A stretch of DNA of 64,000 nt, taken from an uncultured Francisellaceae bacterium. GTDB taxonomy: Bacteria; Pseudomonadota; Gammaproteobacteria; UBA6186; Azoamicaceae. The notes beneath the pieces were generated by a model. The model was given only the letters and a program-made list of their open reading frames with translations. It was not told the DNA's origin and searched no databases. The stretch spans positions 62,001-126,000 of the forward strand of contig CAMFJH010000001.1 of NCBI GenBank assembly GCA_945956915.1, read 5' to 3'. Below are positions 49,244 through 58,755 of the stretch, piece by piece. Position 1 is the first letter of the stretch. Each line of letters starts with the position of its first letter. Position numbers and translations under genes: made by a program.

Positions 49244-49832
49244 AGCAATACAAGGTGTTTTTCACGAATGTTATGGTCCTTTAGAGCCCAAGCTTCAAGC
49301 TGCTTGGTGCCTAACACCCGATGAAATTTACGGTGAATTGTATTATTACAGTGCACTCAAACTTATTCAAGAGTTAAATATCACAGAACAGGATCATTTT
49401 TTGGATATAGGTTCTGGTTTGGGAAAACTGATCTATCAGGTTTTTTATACCACACCCGCAGGTGCAGTCACGGGCGTTGAAATCAATCAAAAAAGACATG
49501 AAATTGCTTATAATCTTAAAGAACACTTAACACAAAAGTTGAATGCAGTTTTAGAGCATCCTATTCAACATACAAAAAGACGTTTAGAGTTTGTACTGGG
49601 AGATATCTTAGAAACGGATTTTCAGGATGTAACGATTGCTTATGTTTGTGCAACGGTCTTTTCTTATGGATTGCTAGAACGTGTAGGCCAAAAAATAAAT
49701 AATATGCCTTCGGTCCATACCGTTGTTTCATTACGTAAGTTACCCGATTTATTAAAGTTCAGATTAAAGAAAAAAATGTTCTTACAAGGCTCTTGGGATA
49801 CCACAGTTTGTTATATTTATGAGCGAAAATAA
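49236..49832 (+). CDS. DOT1-like SAM-dependent methyltransferase
   Basis: The product has 198 residues. Near residue 29 is YGELYYYSALKLIQEL, followed by the SAM motif I DHFLDIGSGLGKLIYQVF, the acidic post-I residue in TGVEINQKRHEIA, then LEFVLGDILE, and VVSLRKLPDL near the end. The order YGEL - D(L/I)GSG(L/V)G - G(V/C)E(I/L) - xxSL(R/K)xL is that of DOT1-type histone-lysine methyltransferases, not just any Rossmann methylase. The target could be a host histone if the protein is secreted, or a bacterial protein. It is coupled to the membrane protein downstream of icmX, which makes an effector role worth considering. Confidence 0.75.
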   Translation: MHEAIQGVFHECYGPLEPKLQAAWCLTPDEIYGELYYYSALKLIQELNITEQDHFLDIGSGLGKLIYQVFYTTPAGAVTGVEINQKRHEIAYNLKEHLTQKLNAVLEHPIQHTKRRLEFVLGDILETDFQDVTIAYVCATVFSYGLLERVGQKINNMPSVHTVVSLRKLPDLLKFRLKKKMFLQGSWDTTVCYIYERK

Positions 49833-49834
49833 AA

Positions 49835-50641
49835 ATGCTAAGATTAAGTTACAAACAAGATTACTATTGGGCTTGCATTAGGCGCTGTTTGATTAAAACG
49901 CTTATTATTATGGTATTCCAATATTTAATTATAATGAATTTGCCTTTTTCTTATCCTGCATTGCCATGGTACCCACCCATGGGATTGGCTTTTATTTGGT
50001 TTTATTTGTTAGGGAATAATGCTTTTTGGGGTTTGTTGCTAGGAAGTGTATTGGGTTATGGCTTACAGGGTTTATCTTGTGCATCTGTGTGCTTATATTT
50101 ATGCGCTGATATGATAGGAGGCTATTGGGGTGCTAAATTGTGCCAGAATAGTTTTAGTTCTGATATTAGGTTGTTTAAAGATATAAAAGAATGGTTCGAT
50201 TTTTTTATCAAACAAGCAGCTTATGCTTGTGTGGTTTCAGCAAGTTTTCGATGGCTTGCCATGTTTGTGAATCAAAGTAATCAAACATCCGTGAATATGA
50301 ATACTTGGATTGGGTATTACATCGACTTATGGCTTGCCGATTTAAATGCGGTGATGATTTTATCTGCCTTTCTATTGCCATGGATAACCCTACCGTTTAG
50401 TAGAGGCAAAATGCGTGCAGAATTATATTTAAGTGCCATTTTATTCGTAGTCGCAGGATTGTATTTAGCGTATTTTGGGGCACATAAAGAAAGCTTAATA
50501 CAGAAAATGGGTATAGTAGACTATACGCTAATTCCTGGTGTACTATTAGCATCTACTTGGCTTTGCATTTTGCTATGTTATAGGCTAGATCGCGCTAGAA
50601 TTTCTTTTAAAAAACTCCGAACTGAAGTTAAAGGATATTAG
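49835..50641 (+). CDS. MASE1-like membrane sensor domain protein
   Basis: The 268-residue protein has eight or so helices. The N-terminal motif is ALPWYPPMGLAFIWFYLLGNNAFWGLLLGSVLGYGLQG (read in blocks), typical of MASE1 sensor domains (xxWPPxGlalaxlll-G). MASE1 is usually followed by a GGDEF, EAL or histidine-kinase domain, but here the protein ends shortly after the last helix (CYRLDRARISFKKL). It may have lost its output domain. The 3' end carries one copy of the 26-bp direct repeat, and the stop codon overlaps the stop of the convergent giant gene. Confidence 0.7.
   Translation: MLRLSYKQDYYWACIRRCLIKTLIIMVFQYLIIMNLPFSYPALPWYPPMGLAFIWFYLLGNNAFWGLLLGSVLGYGLQGLSCASVCLYLCADMIGGYWGAKLCQNSFSSDIRLFKDIKEWFDFFIKQAAYACVVSASFRWLAMFVNQSNQTSVNMNTWIGYYIDLWLADLNAVMILSAFLLPWITLPFSRGKMRAELYLSAILFVVAGLYLAYFGAHKESLIQKMGIVDYTLIPGVLLASTWLCILLCYRLDRARISFKKLRTEVKGY
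50574..50599. repeat. Left copy of a 26-bp direct repeat flanking the giant gene
   Basis: The 26 bases from TATGTTATAGG through CGCGCTAGA are identical to 57474-57499, exactly 6900 bp away. Similarity continues with TTTTG before and TTCTTTTAA after. This copy lies in the coding end of the MASE1-like gene. Confidence 0.85.
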
Positions 50642-53600
50642 TCGGGTTTTGTTGGCGGTGTACTGATGTTATCTTGAGCAGCATCTTTTATTTGAACATC
50701 CGGTTTTTTCTGTTGGTCTGAAAAGCAAACGGTGGGTGAAGGAGGAAGTTCATCAGGCCCTGAGACAAGTGCTAGAGGTGTTGTTGTTTGTTGCTGAATA
50801 TCCGCCAGATGGATAACAAGTGAATTGTTCTCTTTTTCATCCACTTTGTTATTGTTATGCGCTTGCTCGAAAAATCCTGCAATTTTTAATAAGTCCCTAA
50901 AAGTTGGAATGGGATTTTTGTTATTTTCAATCGCAAATTTTCGTGTGATTCTAAATTCTTCCACCATTGCTTTTGCATTATCTAACTCTAAGCCTTTGTT
51001 TTGCAAAATTTGAACCATTTCTGAAGGTTCATAAGGTGGGAAATATGTTTTAAGAAATCTGCGCTCTAAAGCAGTAGAGGCAGCGATTCGGCCTTCCATA
51101 GAGATGGGATTTTGAGTGCCGATGATCATAAAGCCAGGATGTATGGGGCGTCTATTACCATGAATACCCATTAATAAATCATTTAACAAGTCTTCCATCA
51201 TCGGGCTACTGTTAATTTCATCAATAATAACAACTGCACCTTCATCAAAGGCTTGTAATAATAATTTCTTTTTTTCTGCCAATTCCATACTGACAGGCAT
51301 GATGTAAAAGGTCTTTGCTCCGAGTTCGACAACTTCCTTTTTCTCTGTATTATCAGTCGATTTCCAGTGACGTTGTGTAAAGCCTTGGCTTACCAAGGTA
51401 TCTATTACAAAATGGCTTTTTCCAACACCCGGTTCACCTTCTAATATCATTCCCCCTAAGCCAGCATATTTAAAAGCTTCGTTTGCTGTAGGGGCTTGTT
51501 TTAATTCACGTATAGTTAAGAAATCTAAAATTTGGTTGTATGTGGTGTTTCGCGATTCAGTCACAACAAAAGAGTTAGATTTTTCTTTTCCAGGCTGCAC
51601 AAAGGGTGGAGGCGTGGGCGGCAATATGGGTTTTTGAAAACCGTGCGCGATACACCATTGGCTAAATTTTTCCTTATCGTTTTGTGGTACAAGCTGTGTG
51701 CCGATCATATGTATGGCATAAGATAGACACTTATCGAGTGAGGGCTGTGGTTGTTCTTGGTATTTTTTAACCACTAATAATGCCATCATTTGTAATTCTC
51801 GGGGAGAAATTAAAATACGCTGATTCGATAAACGGCTAATCTGTTGATAGACTTTTAAAAGTTGTTCTCCTATTACTTTTTTTTCTGTTTGTATGTTTAT
51901 CTGATCTTTTAAAAGTGGTTGAATTACTTCTACATAGAGATAAGCAGGTGATAGGGGGGTGAAAACAATAGCTCCCCCATGACGTTCAAGCAATTCAGGC
52001 GTATTCCGTTGGTAACTAGCAGGGTTACCAGCGAATACAACTTTATGTTCAGGCGTTAATGTATGATAAGTATTACCTAGCAATATGCGGGGCGGTCTTT
52101 CAAACAATCCCTCAAAAGCGAGGAAATTGCCTTTGTTAATATTAGCTTCATCAATAAATAATGTTTTTTTAACATTGGGTGTTTTATCTGTCGCCCAAGC
52201 TTCTAGTTCATTTTCAAAAAAGACTTTATAGTTGGGTTCTTTGGCTAATTTTTCTTTAATAAAAGTACTTTTTCCAGTACCTGTACTACCTGCAATAAAC
52301 ACAAACGGACGAACGGATAATGCATCATTAATTTGATCTAATCTTGTTTTTTCAAAAATATGGCTTTTTTCTTCGGCTGTTTTGTTATCAAAAAAATCTT
52401 CTGCTGAAAAAATATTTTCAAATTCATTAAGCGTGTATAATCCTTTCCAATTGTCATCAGGATTTGTATTAGGGTAGCAAAGTTGATGTTCCAGTATGCT
52501 TTGCCATTTAACAAAAGCATAGTTCTTAGATTCGGGATTTTGAGATATTTTTTCGATAGCAGATTGTATTTTTTCTGACGAAAATATTTCTTTATAGAGT
52601 TTTTCAGCATCCCGTTTTAGCAGTGTCAAAAATTCTGCTTTATCCTTTGTTATCGGCAACGACAGGGTAGAAGTAAAGCTGAAACCTTGTTGAGTTTCCG
52701 CTTGATTCTCTGCAACAAGCACTAACTTACCTTTAAGGGGGTGTTTTTTACCATTTAGCCAAAAGTGTGGCTCATTTGAGCAAAGCGGTGCAAGCGCATC
52801 AATCAATTCTGTTTTAAAATTGCCTTTTAAGATAATGGTTTCACCATTTTCTAAAGCTTCCCATAACGCACCCATTTTTTGTATAAATTTATAATCGAGT
52901 GTTTCTTGATTAAAGTGTGGCGTGATAGAGACGAGTAAATGACGTGCTTCGCATTCCGAAATAGTGATTATTTTGATAGATTGAGGATTTGGATGTGTAT
53001 CTTTTAGAGAGGCGATCGCATAATCAATGTCTTCGGAAAGAATGACATGACCTTTTTGTGTAGGAAGTGCTTCAAGTCTTATATCGGTTTTTATTTCTTG
53101 ATTTGTTTCTGACGTTACAGTAGCTCGGAATTTTTTGAGTTTTTGCTTAATGAATTCTGGAAAACCTTCAGGTAATGAGACGCCAGGTGCGGTTTCGATG
53201 TTTAATTTTACGTTATGTTTTTGTGCGAAGGTCAGTAATTCTCCCCATTGGTGCGAAGACAATTCTCGTGTTAATAATAAAGATAGTGTTGCATTTTTTG
53301 TTTTTTCTATCCAACCAGGTTTTAGATCAAGCTGGTCACCTTCTATCCATTGATAATTTTTGAGATATTGATTAAAAGTCGTTGGATTAAGAATGAAGAC
53401 TTCAGTGCTGGATGCCCCGGGTTCTACAGACAGTGCATTCCAAGTGGTGCCTTCTAATAGTGTTTCCCATTGATATCCCTCACTCGTATGCACTTTAAAA
53501 TTGTCTGGTATTTTTATTTCTTTACCATGAACCGTTATTTTTTTATGTAGCCTGGCTTGTTGCCAAAAAGTTCTAAACTCTTTTAATTGCCAAGGCGCAT

Positions 53601-56600
53601 TTTTAAATTCTATTTCTTTTCCTGCTTTTTCTGATTCTAATAATTTTTTTTCTAATACACCTTCTTCAAAAACCAAATTTTTACCTTGTAAACACCATTT
53701 GCCCAGCAAAATCCCTTTCCAGTTTTGAGAATTATATAAATCAATAATGACATGTTCTTTTTCATCGGTTTTTTGTTCTTTTATAGGTGAATGCGTGTTT
53801 TCTAGTAAATTTTCTTCATTAGCATTAAAAGTTAATTCATTTTTATCGAAAGGAAAAGTAATAACCGAGTCGAATCGCGAAAAGAAATCTTCGCCATTAT
53901 AAGCCCCTGGTTTTTTGGTCTGCAAACCAATAATTAAAGTGTTTTCAGGGATGTCAACACCATCGGCTTTTCGATAGGTATCCAGAAGACTGTTAAATTT
54001 AACGATATCCTCAGCTGTAAAATCATACCTAATAACAATTGCAGGATTAGGGTGCTTAGCACTTAAAAATTGTCTAAGCTTATCGCCGGGTGGATCAGTG
54101 GGTTTTTTAATAATGCCTTTATTAGTCTGTAAATCACGTTCTATCCAAGGTGCGGAACAGATTAAGTCATCCGGAGAATCAATATAATATACCTGCTTGC
54201 CAAGGCTAAGCATTTGTTTTTGTACAAGCAATCTAAAAGCATCTGTTGCTTCTTCCGAGTCCAATTTGATCAAGATTTTTTTAAGCGGTTCACCTGTCAG
54301 CGGGGAGGTGCCTTCTGCAATATCGCGAATATAAGGTTTTAGCTCTTTTTTGGCTGCTATTTTAGTATGTGCTGTCCAGGTTTTAAAACGCGAATGCTCA
54401 ATGTCTTTTTCTGTAATTATTTCTGGAGTAGGGAGCTTGGGTTCTTTTGTTTGATGAAAGACTCCGTGTTCCGTTTGAGTTTGTTCTGAAATAGATTCTT
54501 GAGAGATTGTGTGTTCAAGACCTGTTTTAACTTCGAGTTTGACAGTTTCTATTTCAGCTGTTTTTGATTCTGGTTCGAGTCTGGAAACTTTTCCTGCTTC
54601 CCTTTTAAGTTCGCTTGCTTCTTCTTTAACTGCCTTGCCATTTTCGTCAAAGACCAGAGAATCCGATTCATATCCAAGCAAATCAGCCGAGACACATGTG
54701 CTAGATTCATTTTTTATTTCAACAAAGGAATGACTGGTATTATTAATAATTCTAACCAGATAATCTTTTAAATTCTCGTCTGCTTCTATTTCTTTTTTAA
54801 AAGCAACAGTACGGTGTCTACAAGCACCAACACCAGGTATTTGTGTTTGTATTGCTTTTAAGAGTTCTTGCCCGCTGGCATTAGGTAGTATTTGTAAACT
54901 GCCTTCTCCGTAAGCCCTATATTTTTGAACAAGCATTTTTATTTTTTCAGGCATTGCTTGCAGAGTGGCTGAGGGTGGGAGTTGAGGTACTTTTAGTAAA
55001 AATTCAATATTGACTTCTTTGGGTGCTACATATGTACCTGGTTGTGATTTATTTCTGATATAATAAAAGTTGTCTCTTTTAGAATATTTAATTTCAAAAG
55101 CATCACTTTTTATTTCACCTGTAGCTGTGGTCATGCGAAAATGCGTTAAAATTTCGTGAGGAGACAAAGAAGGAATGCGCGTCCATGTGTTGCTTAATAA
55201 AATAGGGGTTTTCCCTTTATAGCATTGAAAACCTGCTTGAGATTCTATTGTAACAGTAGGGTCAAAAAACGATATTGGAGGGTCGCAGGGCTCGAGTGTT
55301 GTATCGGGTGGTGGATTGGTCAGTATAAAAGGATCGCTGTTGCCAGGGTTTTCAAGAATATCAACGTTATCGAAAATATCTAATCGATATTCAGTGGTTG
55401 ATGGGTCTACACAATTTATTCCTTTAAAAATCTGTCTAATATTAAACTCTGTTTTTTTAGTGCGGCTGGTATTTGCGTCAACTTTGTATATATTGCTTGT
55501 GCCGATTGACAAATCTGATTTTAATGCATCTTTTCTTCTTTCTTCTAGCTGATTTTTTAAAGATGATTCAAAGCTTTCACGAGAACTTTTATCTAAATGG
55601 CTCGCATATTTTAATATGTACTCACATAAACCAATACTTGGGCGGAATATAGATAATGTTTTTAATTTTTGTAGTATATCGATAGGTAAATGTGCTGGCT
55701 CTAGAGCAACCTCAAGTTCGTTTAAATTTAATGATTCAAGATTAGACATTTTTACTAAGATGTTGGCAATTACATTTGGTGGTATGGATCCAAGGGATAT
55801 TTCTCTTACGTTTTTCAATGTTTTTTGTGGTATGGTATCAGCATTAAACTGTTCATTTTTGGTTTTTATGCTTAAATTTTTTAAATTATCGGTTTTTTGT
55901 AAAATGGCAATTAAGGTTTCTGGATTAAACCTTTGTACGCCTGGCGTATCGCTCATTTCTTCAAATGCAAACATTTCAAGTTTCGATAAAGCATTATCAG
56001 GAATATCGGATGGCTTTAAGGAACACAATAAATTATCACCCAAATCTATTTTTATTTGTAATTTTTTTAAATTAGGTGATTTTTCCAAAAAAGCAGAAAA
56101 AGCATCTATTTCTATATAAGTTATTCCCAGCCACAATTCTTCAAGATTTGATAGCGCACAATCTAAAATTTCTTGTCGCGTTAAGTATTTTGGGCGTTTT
56201 TCTTTATTAGGGGCATTACTATACAGATTTATGAGAAATAGTTTTTTAAGATTTTCACTCGACTTTAAAATGCCAGCAAGCAGTTCACTACTTATTGATG
56301 ACTCTGTTGCTTGTAGTGTTTCCAATTGCTTCAATTCGAAGCGTGGTACATAAAATATTTTGTCTTTTTTAGTAAATGGATCGCATCTGTATAAATCAAT
56401 AGATTGCAGATGTAGGTTATTTTCTAATAGTGTGACAAGTGTATCCGCTGGGAATTTTGTTTTATTTGCACTTAATGCTATAAGATTTTTAATCTCTAAT
56501 ACAGATTTTGGTTCAAGTGCTTTAAGTTGTAATCCTTCACTATAGTTGGGAGAAGTAGAGCTGGATGATAAATTTAAGCTGCGTAAAGAATGAGCGGTTT

Positions 56601-57336
56601 TCTCTAAAGTATCGCTCAGGTTGTTTTCTTCTGTTTCTTCTTCATCATGTGCGCCATTATAAACTACAGTTTCAAACCTATCTGTTATGGTAAATAATCC
56701 ATTAAATTCTTTTAAAATAATTTCATATTCTTCTGGTTTTGTCACGTCAATAATATCGTTAAATATTCTAACGCCAGGCATTTCTGTGTATAAGTGTTCT
56801 TTCAATGCTTTTAGCGGATAGGAAGCATTTTTTAATTCACTAACAGTGATTCCTGGCAAATCATCTCCTAATAATTCTTTAAGATGGGGTGTGTCTAGAT
56901 GAGCAATTTCTCTTGCAGGAATATTTTTTTCTGTTATTAAATTAATAACAGTACTTTTTTTAACAAGTGGAATATGAAAACCTGGGGCATCTATTAAATG
57001 TATATTACTTTCAGATAATTTGACGAGTGGTGATTGCAATGGCTCAGAAATCGACGATTCTTGATAAATGTAAATATCAAAACCTTTTGAGATTAATGAC
57101 AGCAATTCTTGTTTAACTTCGGCTCTTTTTGTCGTAGACCATTGTCGGGCTGTAAAATCTTCTAAAACGAGTATTTTCTTTTTTTTGCCTTCATAAGCGT
57201 CTCTTTGAAAACAAGTAGCATGCCCTTGCAGCATTCTATCTGCATTAAAATCGTCAGAACTGTTGTCTGTAAATTGTATTGTTTGTGTTTGCCCTTCATC
57301 AAACAGCCAGGTAGGTAGGGCTCTATCATTTGACAT
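50638..57336 (-). CDS. Giant LRR, transglutaminase-like and tandem-AAA protein
   Basis: The product has 2232 residues. Residues about 250-590 hold leucine-rich repeats (SNLEELWLGITYIEIDAFSA, NLKKLQIKIDL, NLESLNLNELEV). Around 839-885 there is a papain/transglutaminase-like triad pattern: GVGACRHRTVAF (C839), NTSHSFVEI (H869), VSADLLGYES (D885). After a long charged linker comes AAA module 1 (Walker A FIAGSTGTGKSTFI about 1682, Walker B TLFIDEANI about 1725). AAA module 2 is dynein/midasin/MoxR-like (MILEGEPGVGKSHFV about 1960, VVIIDEINSSP about 2035, IIGTQNPISMEGR about 2072). No signal peptide. I know no named family with this order. A large effector or NLR-like defence ATPase are both possible. 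Confidence 0.85.
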   Translation of the reverse strand: MSNDRALPTWLFDEGQTQTIQFTDNSSDDFNADRMLQGHATCFQRDAYEGKKKKILVLEDFTARQWSTTKRAEVKQELLSLISKGFDIYIYQESSISEPLQSPLVKLSESNIHLIDAPGFHIPLVKKSTVINLITEKNIPAREIAHLDTPHLKELLGDDLPGITVSELKNASYPLKALKEHLYTEMPGVRIFNDIIDVTKPEEYEIILKEFNGLFTITDRFETVVYNGAHDEEETEENNLSDTLEKTAHSLRSLNLSSSSTSPNYSEGLQLKALEPKSVLEIKNLIALSANKTKFPADTLVTLLENNLHLQSIDLYRCDPFTKKDKIFYVPRFELKQLETLQATESSISSELLAGILKSSENLKKLFLINLYSNAPNKEKRPKYLTRQEILDCALSNLEELWLGITYIEIDAFSAFLEKSPNLKKLQIKIDLGDNLLCSLKPSDIPDNALSKLEMFAFEEMSDTPGVQRFNPETLIAILQKTDNLKNLSIKTKNEQFNADTIPQKTLKNVREISLGSIPPNVIANILVKMSNLESLNLNELEVALEPAHLPIDILQKLKTLSIFRPSIGLCEYILKYASHLDKSSRESFESSLKNQLEERRKDALKSDLSIGTSNIYKVDANTSRTKKTEFNIRQIFKGINCVDPSTTEYRLDIFDNVDILENPGNSDPFILTNPPPDTTLEPCDPPISFFDPTVTIESQAGFQCYKGKTPILLSNTWTRIPSLSPHEILTHFRMTTATGEIKSDAFEIKYSKRDNFYYIRNKSQPGTYVAPKEVNIEFLLKVPQLPPSATLQAMPEKIKMLVQKYRAYGEGSLQILPNASGQELLKAIQTQIPGVGACRHRTVAFKKEIEADENLKDYLVRIINNTSHSFVEIKNESSTCVSADLLGYESDSLVFDENGKAVKEEASELKREAGKVSRLEPESKTAEIETVKLEVKTGLEHTISQESISEQTQTEHGVFHQTKEPKLPTPEIITEKDIEHSRFKTWTAHTKIAAKKELKPYIRDIAEGTSPLTGEPLKKILIKLDSEEATDAFRLLVQKQMLSLGKQVYYIDSPDDLICSAPWIERDLQTNKGIIKKPTDPPGDKLRQFLSAKHPNPAIVIRYDFTAEDIVKFNSLLDTYRKADGVDIPENTLIIGLQTKKPGAYNGEDFFSRFDSVITFPFDKNELTFNANEENLLENTHSPIKEQKTDEKEHVIIDLYNSQNWKGILLGKWCLQGKNLVFEEGVLEKKLLESEKAGKEIEFKNAPWQLKEFRTFWQQARLHKKITVHGKEIKIPDNFKVHTSEGYQWETLLEGTTWNALSVEPGASSTEVFILNPTTFNQYLKNYQWIEGDQLDLKPGWIEKTKNATLSLLLTRELSSHQWGELLTFAQKHNVKLNIETAPGVSLPEGFPEFIKQKLKKFRATVTSETNQEIKTDIRLEALPTQKGHVILSEDIDYAIASLKDTHPNPQSIKIITISECEARHLLVSITPHFNQETLDYKFIQKMGALWEALENGETIILKGNFKTELIDALAPLCSNEPHFWLNGKKHPLKGKLVLVAENQAETQQGFSFTSTLSLPITKDKAEFLTLLKRDAEKLYKEIFSSEKIQSAIEKISQNPESKNYAFVKWQSILEHQLCYPNTNPDDNWKGLYTLNEFENIFSAEDFFDNKTAEEKSHIFEKTRLDQINDALSVRPFVFIAGSTGTGKSTFIKEKLAKEPNYKVFFENELEAWATDKTPNVKKTLFIDEANINKGNFLAFEGLFERPPRILLGNTYHTLTPEHKVVFAGNPASYQRNTPELLERHGGAIVFTPLSPAYLYVEVIQPLLKDQINIQTEKKVIGEQLLKVYQQISRLSNQRILISPRELQMMALLVVKKYQEQPQPSLDKCLSYAIHMIGTQLVPQNDKEKFSQWCIAHGFQKPILPPTPPPFVQPGKEKSNSFVVTESRNTTYNQILDFLTIRELKQAPTANEAFKYAGLGGMILEGEPGVGKSHFVIDTLVSQGFTQRHWKSTDNTEKKEVVELGAKTFYIMPVSMELAEKKKLLLQAFDEGAVVIIDEINSSPMMEDLLNDLLMGIHGNRRPIHPGFMIIGTQNPISMEGRIAASTALERRFLKTYFPPYEPSEMVQILQNKGLELDNAKAMVEEFRITRKFAIENNKNPIPTFRDLLKIAGFFEQAHNNNKVDEKENNSLVIHLADIQQQTTTPLALVSGPDELPPSPTVCFSDQQKKPDVQIKDAAQDNISTPPTKPD

Positions 57337-57473
57337 GTCATTATCTCCAATAGGCTTATTTGTATAGTGTTGGACCTTTTTAAGTATTGTAAGTTCTTGT
57401 AAATAGCATATGCATCATATCGTTAAAAATCAATGTGTATTTAAGCTATTGAAAAATATATTCTATATTTTGA

Positions 57474-57499
57474 TATGTTATAGGCTAGATCGCGCTAGA
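57474..57499. repeat. Right copy of the 26-bp direct repeat
   Basis: Identical to 50574-50599 over 26 bp. It spans the last codons and the stop (TAG on the minus strand) of the AAA ATPase gene at 57495. Together the two copies bracket the giant gene and its upstream region (57337-57473), which otherwise is AT-rich and must contain its promoter. Confidence 0.85.
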
Positions 57500-58625
57500 G
57501 TTCTTTTAATAGGTGATGTACAACAGGATTGATAATGAAATATTGGCTTTCTTCTTTTTCAATAATATCTTTGGCTATTAAAATGGAAACAGCAGCCATA
57601 ATGGAACTGGCTCCAACGCCCATAGTGCCTACTGCAAGCGCAGAACTTAAATTTTCAGCAGACTGATTAGCGATATATTTTAATACTTTTTTTTGTATCA
57701 TTGATAAGGAGGCAATCTCAACATTTGCATCACTGCTTTCTTCTTCAACTAATAATTGCCAAGCGTTTTCTATATCCTTAAGCGTAGGTAATTGAATATT
57801 TTGTGACCATACAATATCACAAAGATAATTTACATAATAAGGATGTCGTTCTGATAATGTCATGATCTTTTCAATCACAGTATCTTGCAGTACTTTACGC
57901 CATTTTAATTGAGCTGCCTTATTTAAATGCTCTAAATAATGCTCGCTATTCAGTCGTTTTAAATAAAGCTTTCTACATAATTTATACAGTGGTTTATTTT
58001 TATCTTCAAACATAGATTTTAACAAGCCTCGAAAACTTCCAGCAAAGACAATGGCCAGATGATGCATGTCTTGAGCAACATTTCTAATTGCGGCCTCTAC
58101 CCCGTGACCTTCGGCGATAATACCCACTACTTGGAATTCATCTAAAACTAGAACAGCACGTTTATTCTTTTTAGCTAATAATTTTTCTAATAAAGTTAGG
58201 GACTCAGTTACGTACAATGCAGGACTTTCTTTTTTAGTCGGTGTTAATTCGAGTTCAAAAGAAGCCCCTGCTGCTCCCATGGTTAATTTGGGGACAAAAT
58301 GTGTCAAACTACTTTTAATTAAATGAATGAGTTTATCAATTGGGCCTAAGGCTTTTTGAATTAAGTCACTTACACCATGTCTTACTAAATGTTCTACATC
58401 ATTTTCATCGGTACAAATATTAAAATTCAAAATGCTAACGGGATATTTTCCTATTTCGATCGTTTTTTCCACCAGACTGGATTTCCCATAGCGTCTAGGT
58501 GCAATCAGCAAAGAGTGCTTACATGCTTTAATGTTTTCTAGCAACCAATGTGTTTCTTCAACTCTATTACAAAAAGCTTTGCCATGCGCTTTTGCAAGAG
58601 GAAAATATTCTCGAATATTCATCAT
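57495..58625 (-). CDS. Archaeal-type P-loop ATPase (STAND/ATPase_2-like)
   Basis: An ATG at 58625 (or 58622) with GAG upstream gives 376 residues; the open frame extends to a TTG at 58634. Walker A is LLIAPRRYGKSSLV, Walker B is RAVLVLDEFQVV, and the sensor is LAIVFAGSFRGLLK. The C-terminal winged-helix region is IQKKVLKYIANQSAE...IIEKEESQYFIINPVVHHLL. Such ATPases are found in many archaea and intracellular bacteria and their role is not settled. The stop lies inside the direct repeat, so the C-terminus could have been altered. Tandem palindromes sit 61-113 nt upstream, between this gene and the P450 gene. Confidence 0.85.
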   Translation of the reverse strand: MMNIREYFPLAKAHGKAFCNRVEETHWLLENIKACKHSLLIAPRRYGKSSLVEKTIEIGKYPVSILNFNICTDENDVEHLVRHGVSDLIQKALGPIDKLIHLIKSSLTHFVPKLTMGAAGASFELELTPTKKESPALYVTESLTLLEKLLAKKNKRAVLVLDEFQVVGIIAEGHGVEAAIRNVAQDMHHLAIVFAGSFRGLLKSMFEDKNKPLYKLCRKLYLKRLNSEHYLEHLNKAAQLKWRKVLQDTVIEKIMTLSERHPYYVNYLCDIVWSQNIQLPTLKDIENAWQLLVEEESSDANVEIASLSMIQKKVLKYIANQSAENLSSALAVGTMGVGASSIMAAVSILIAKDIIEKEESQYFIINPVVHHLLKEL

Positions 58626-58685
58626 GGTTCTCAAATTTTTAAATCACAAAGCTTATTATATTGCAAAAATTATTATTACACAAGA

Positions 58686-58738
58686 TACTGTAACAGTAAT
58701 TACTGATACAGTGTTTTATGTTACAGTATTTACTGTAA
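58686..58738. promoter_or_regulatory. Two tandem palindromes upstream of the AAA ATPase gene
   Basis: Unit 1 is centred on CAGTAATTACTG (58694-58705) inside a 24-bp palindrome with one mismatched pair (58688-58711); it also contains TACTGTAACAGTA. Unit 2 is TTACAGTATTTACTGTAA (58721-58738), with perfect 8-bp arms. The common core is CAGTAWTTACTG, with centres 30 bp apart. They sit between the P450 stop and the ATPase start, so they may be operators for the ATPase gene. Confidence 0.75.
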
Positions 58739-58755
58739 TGGAACTGTGTTTTTAA

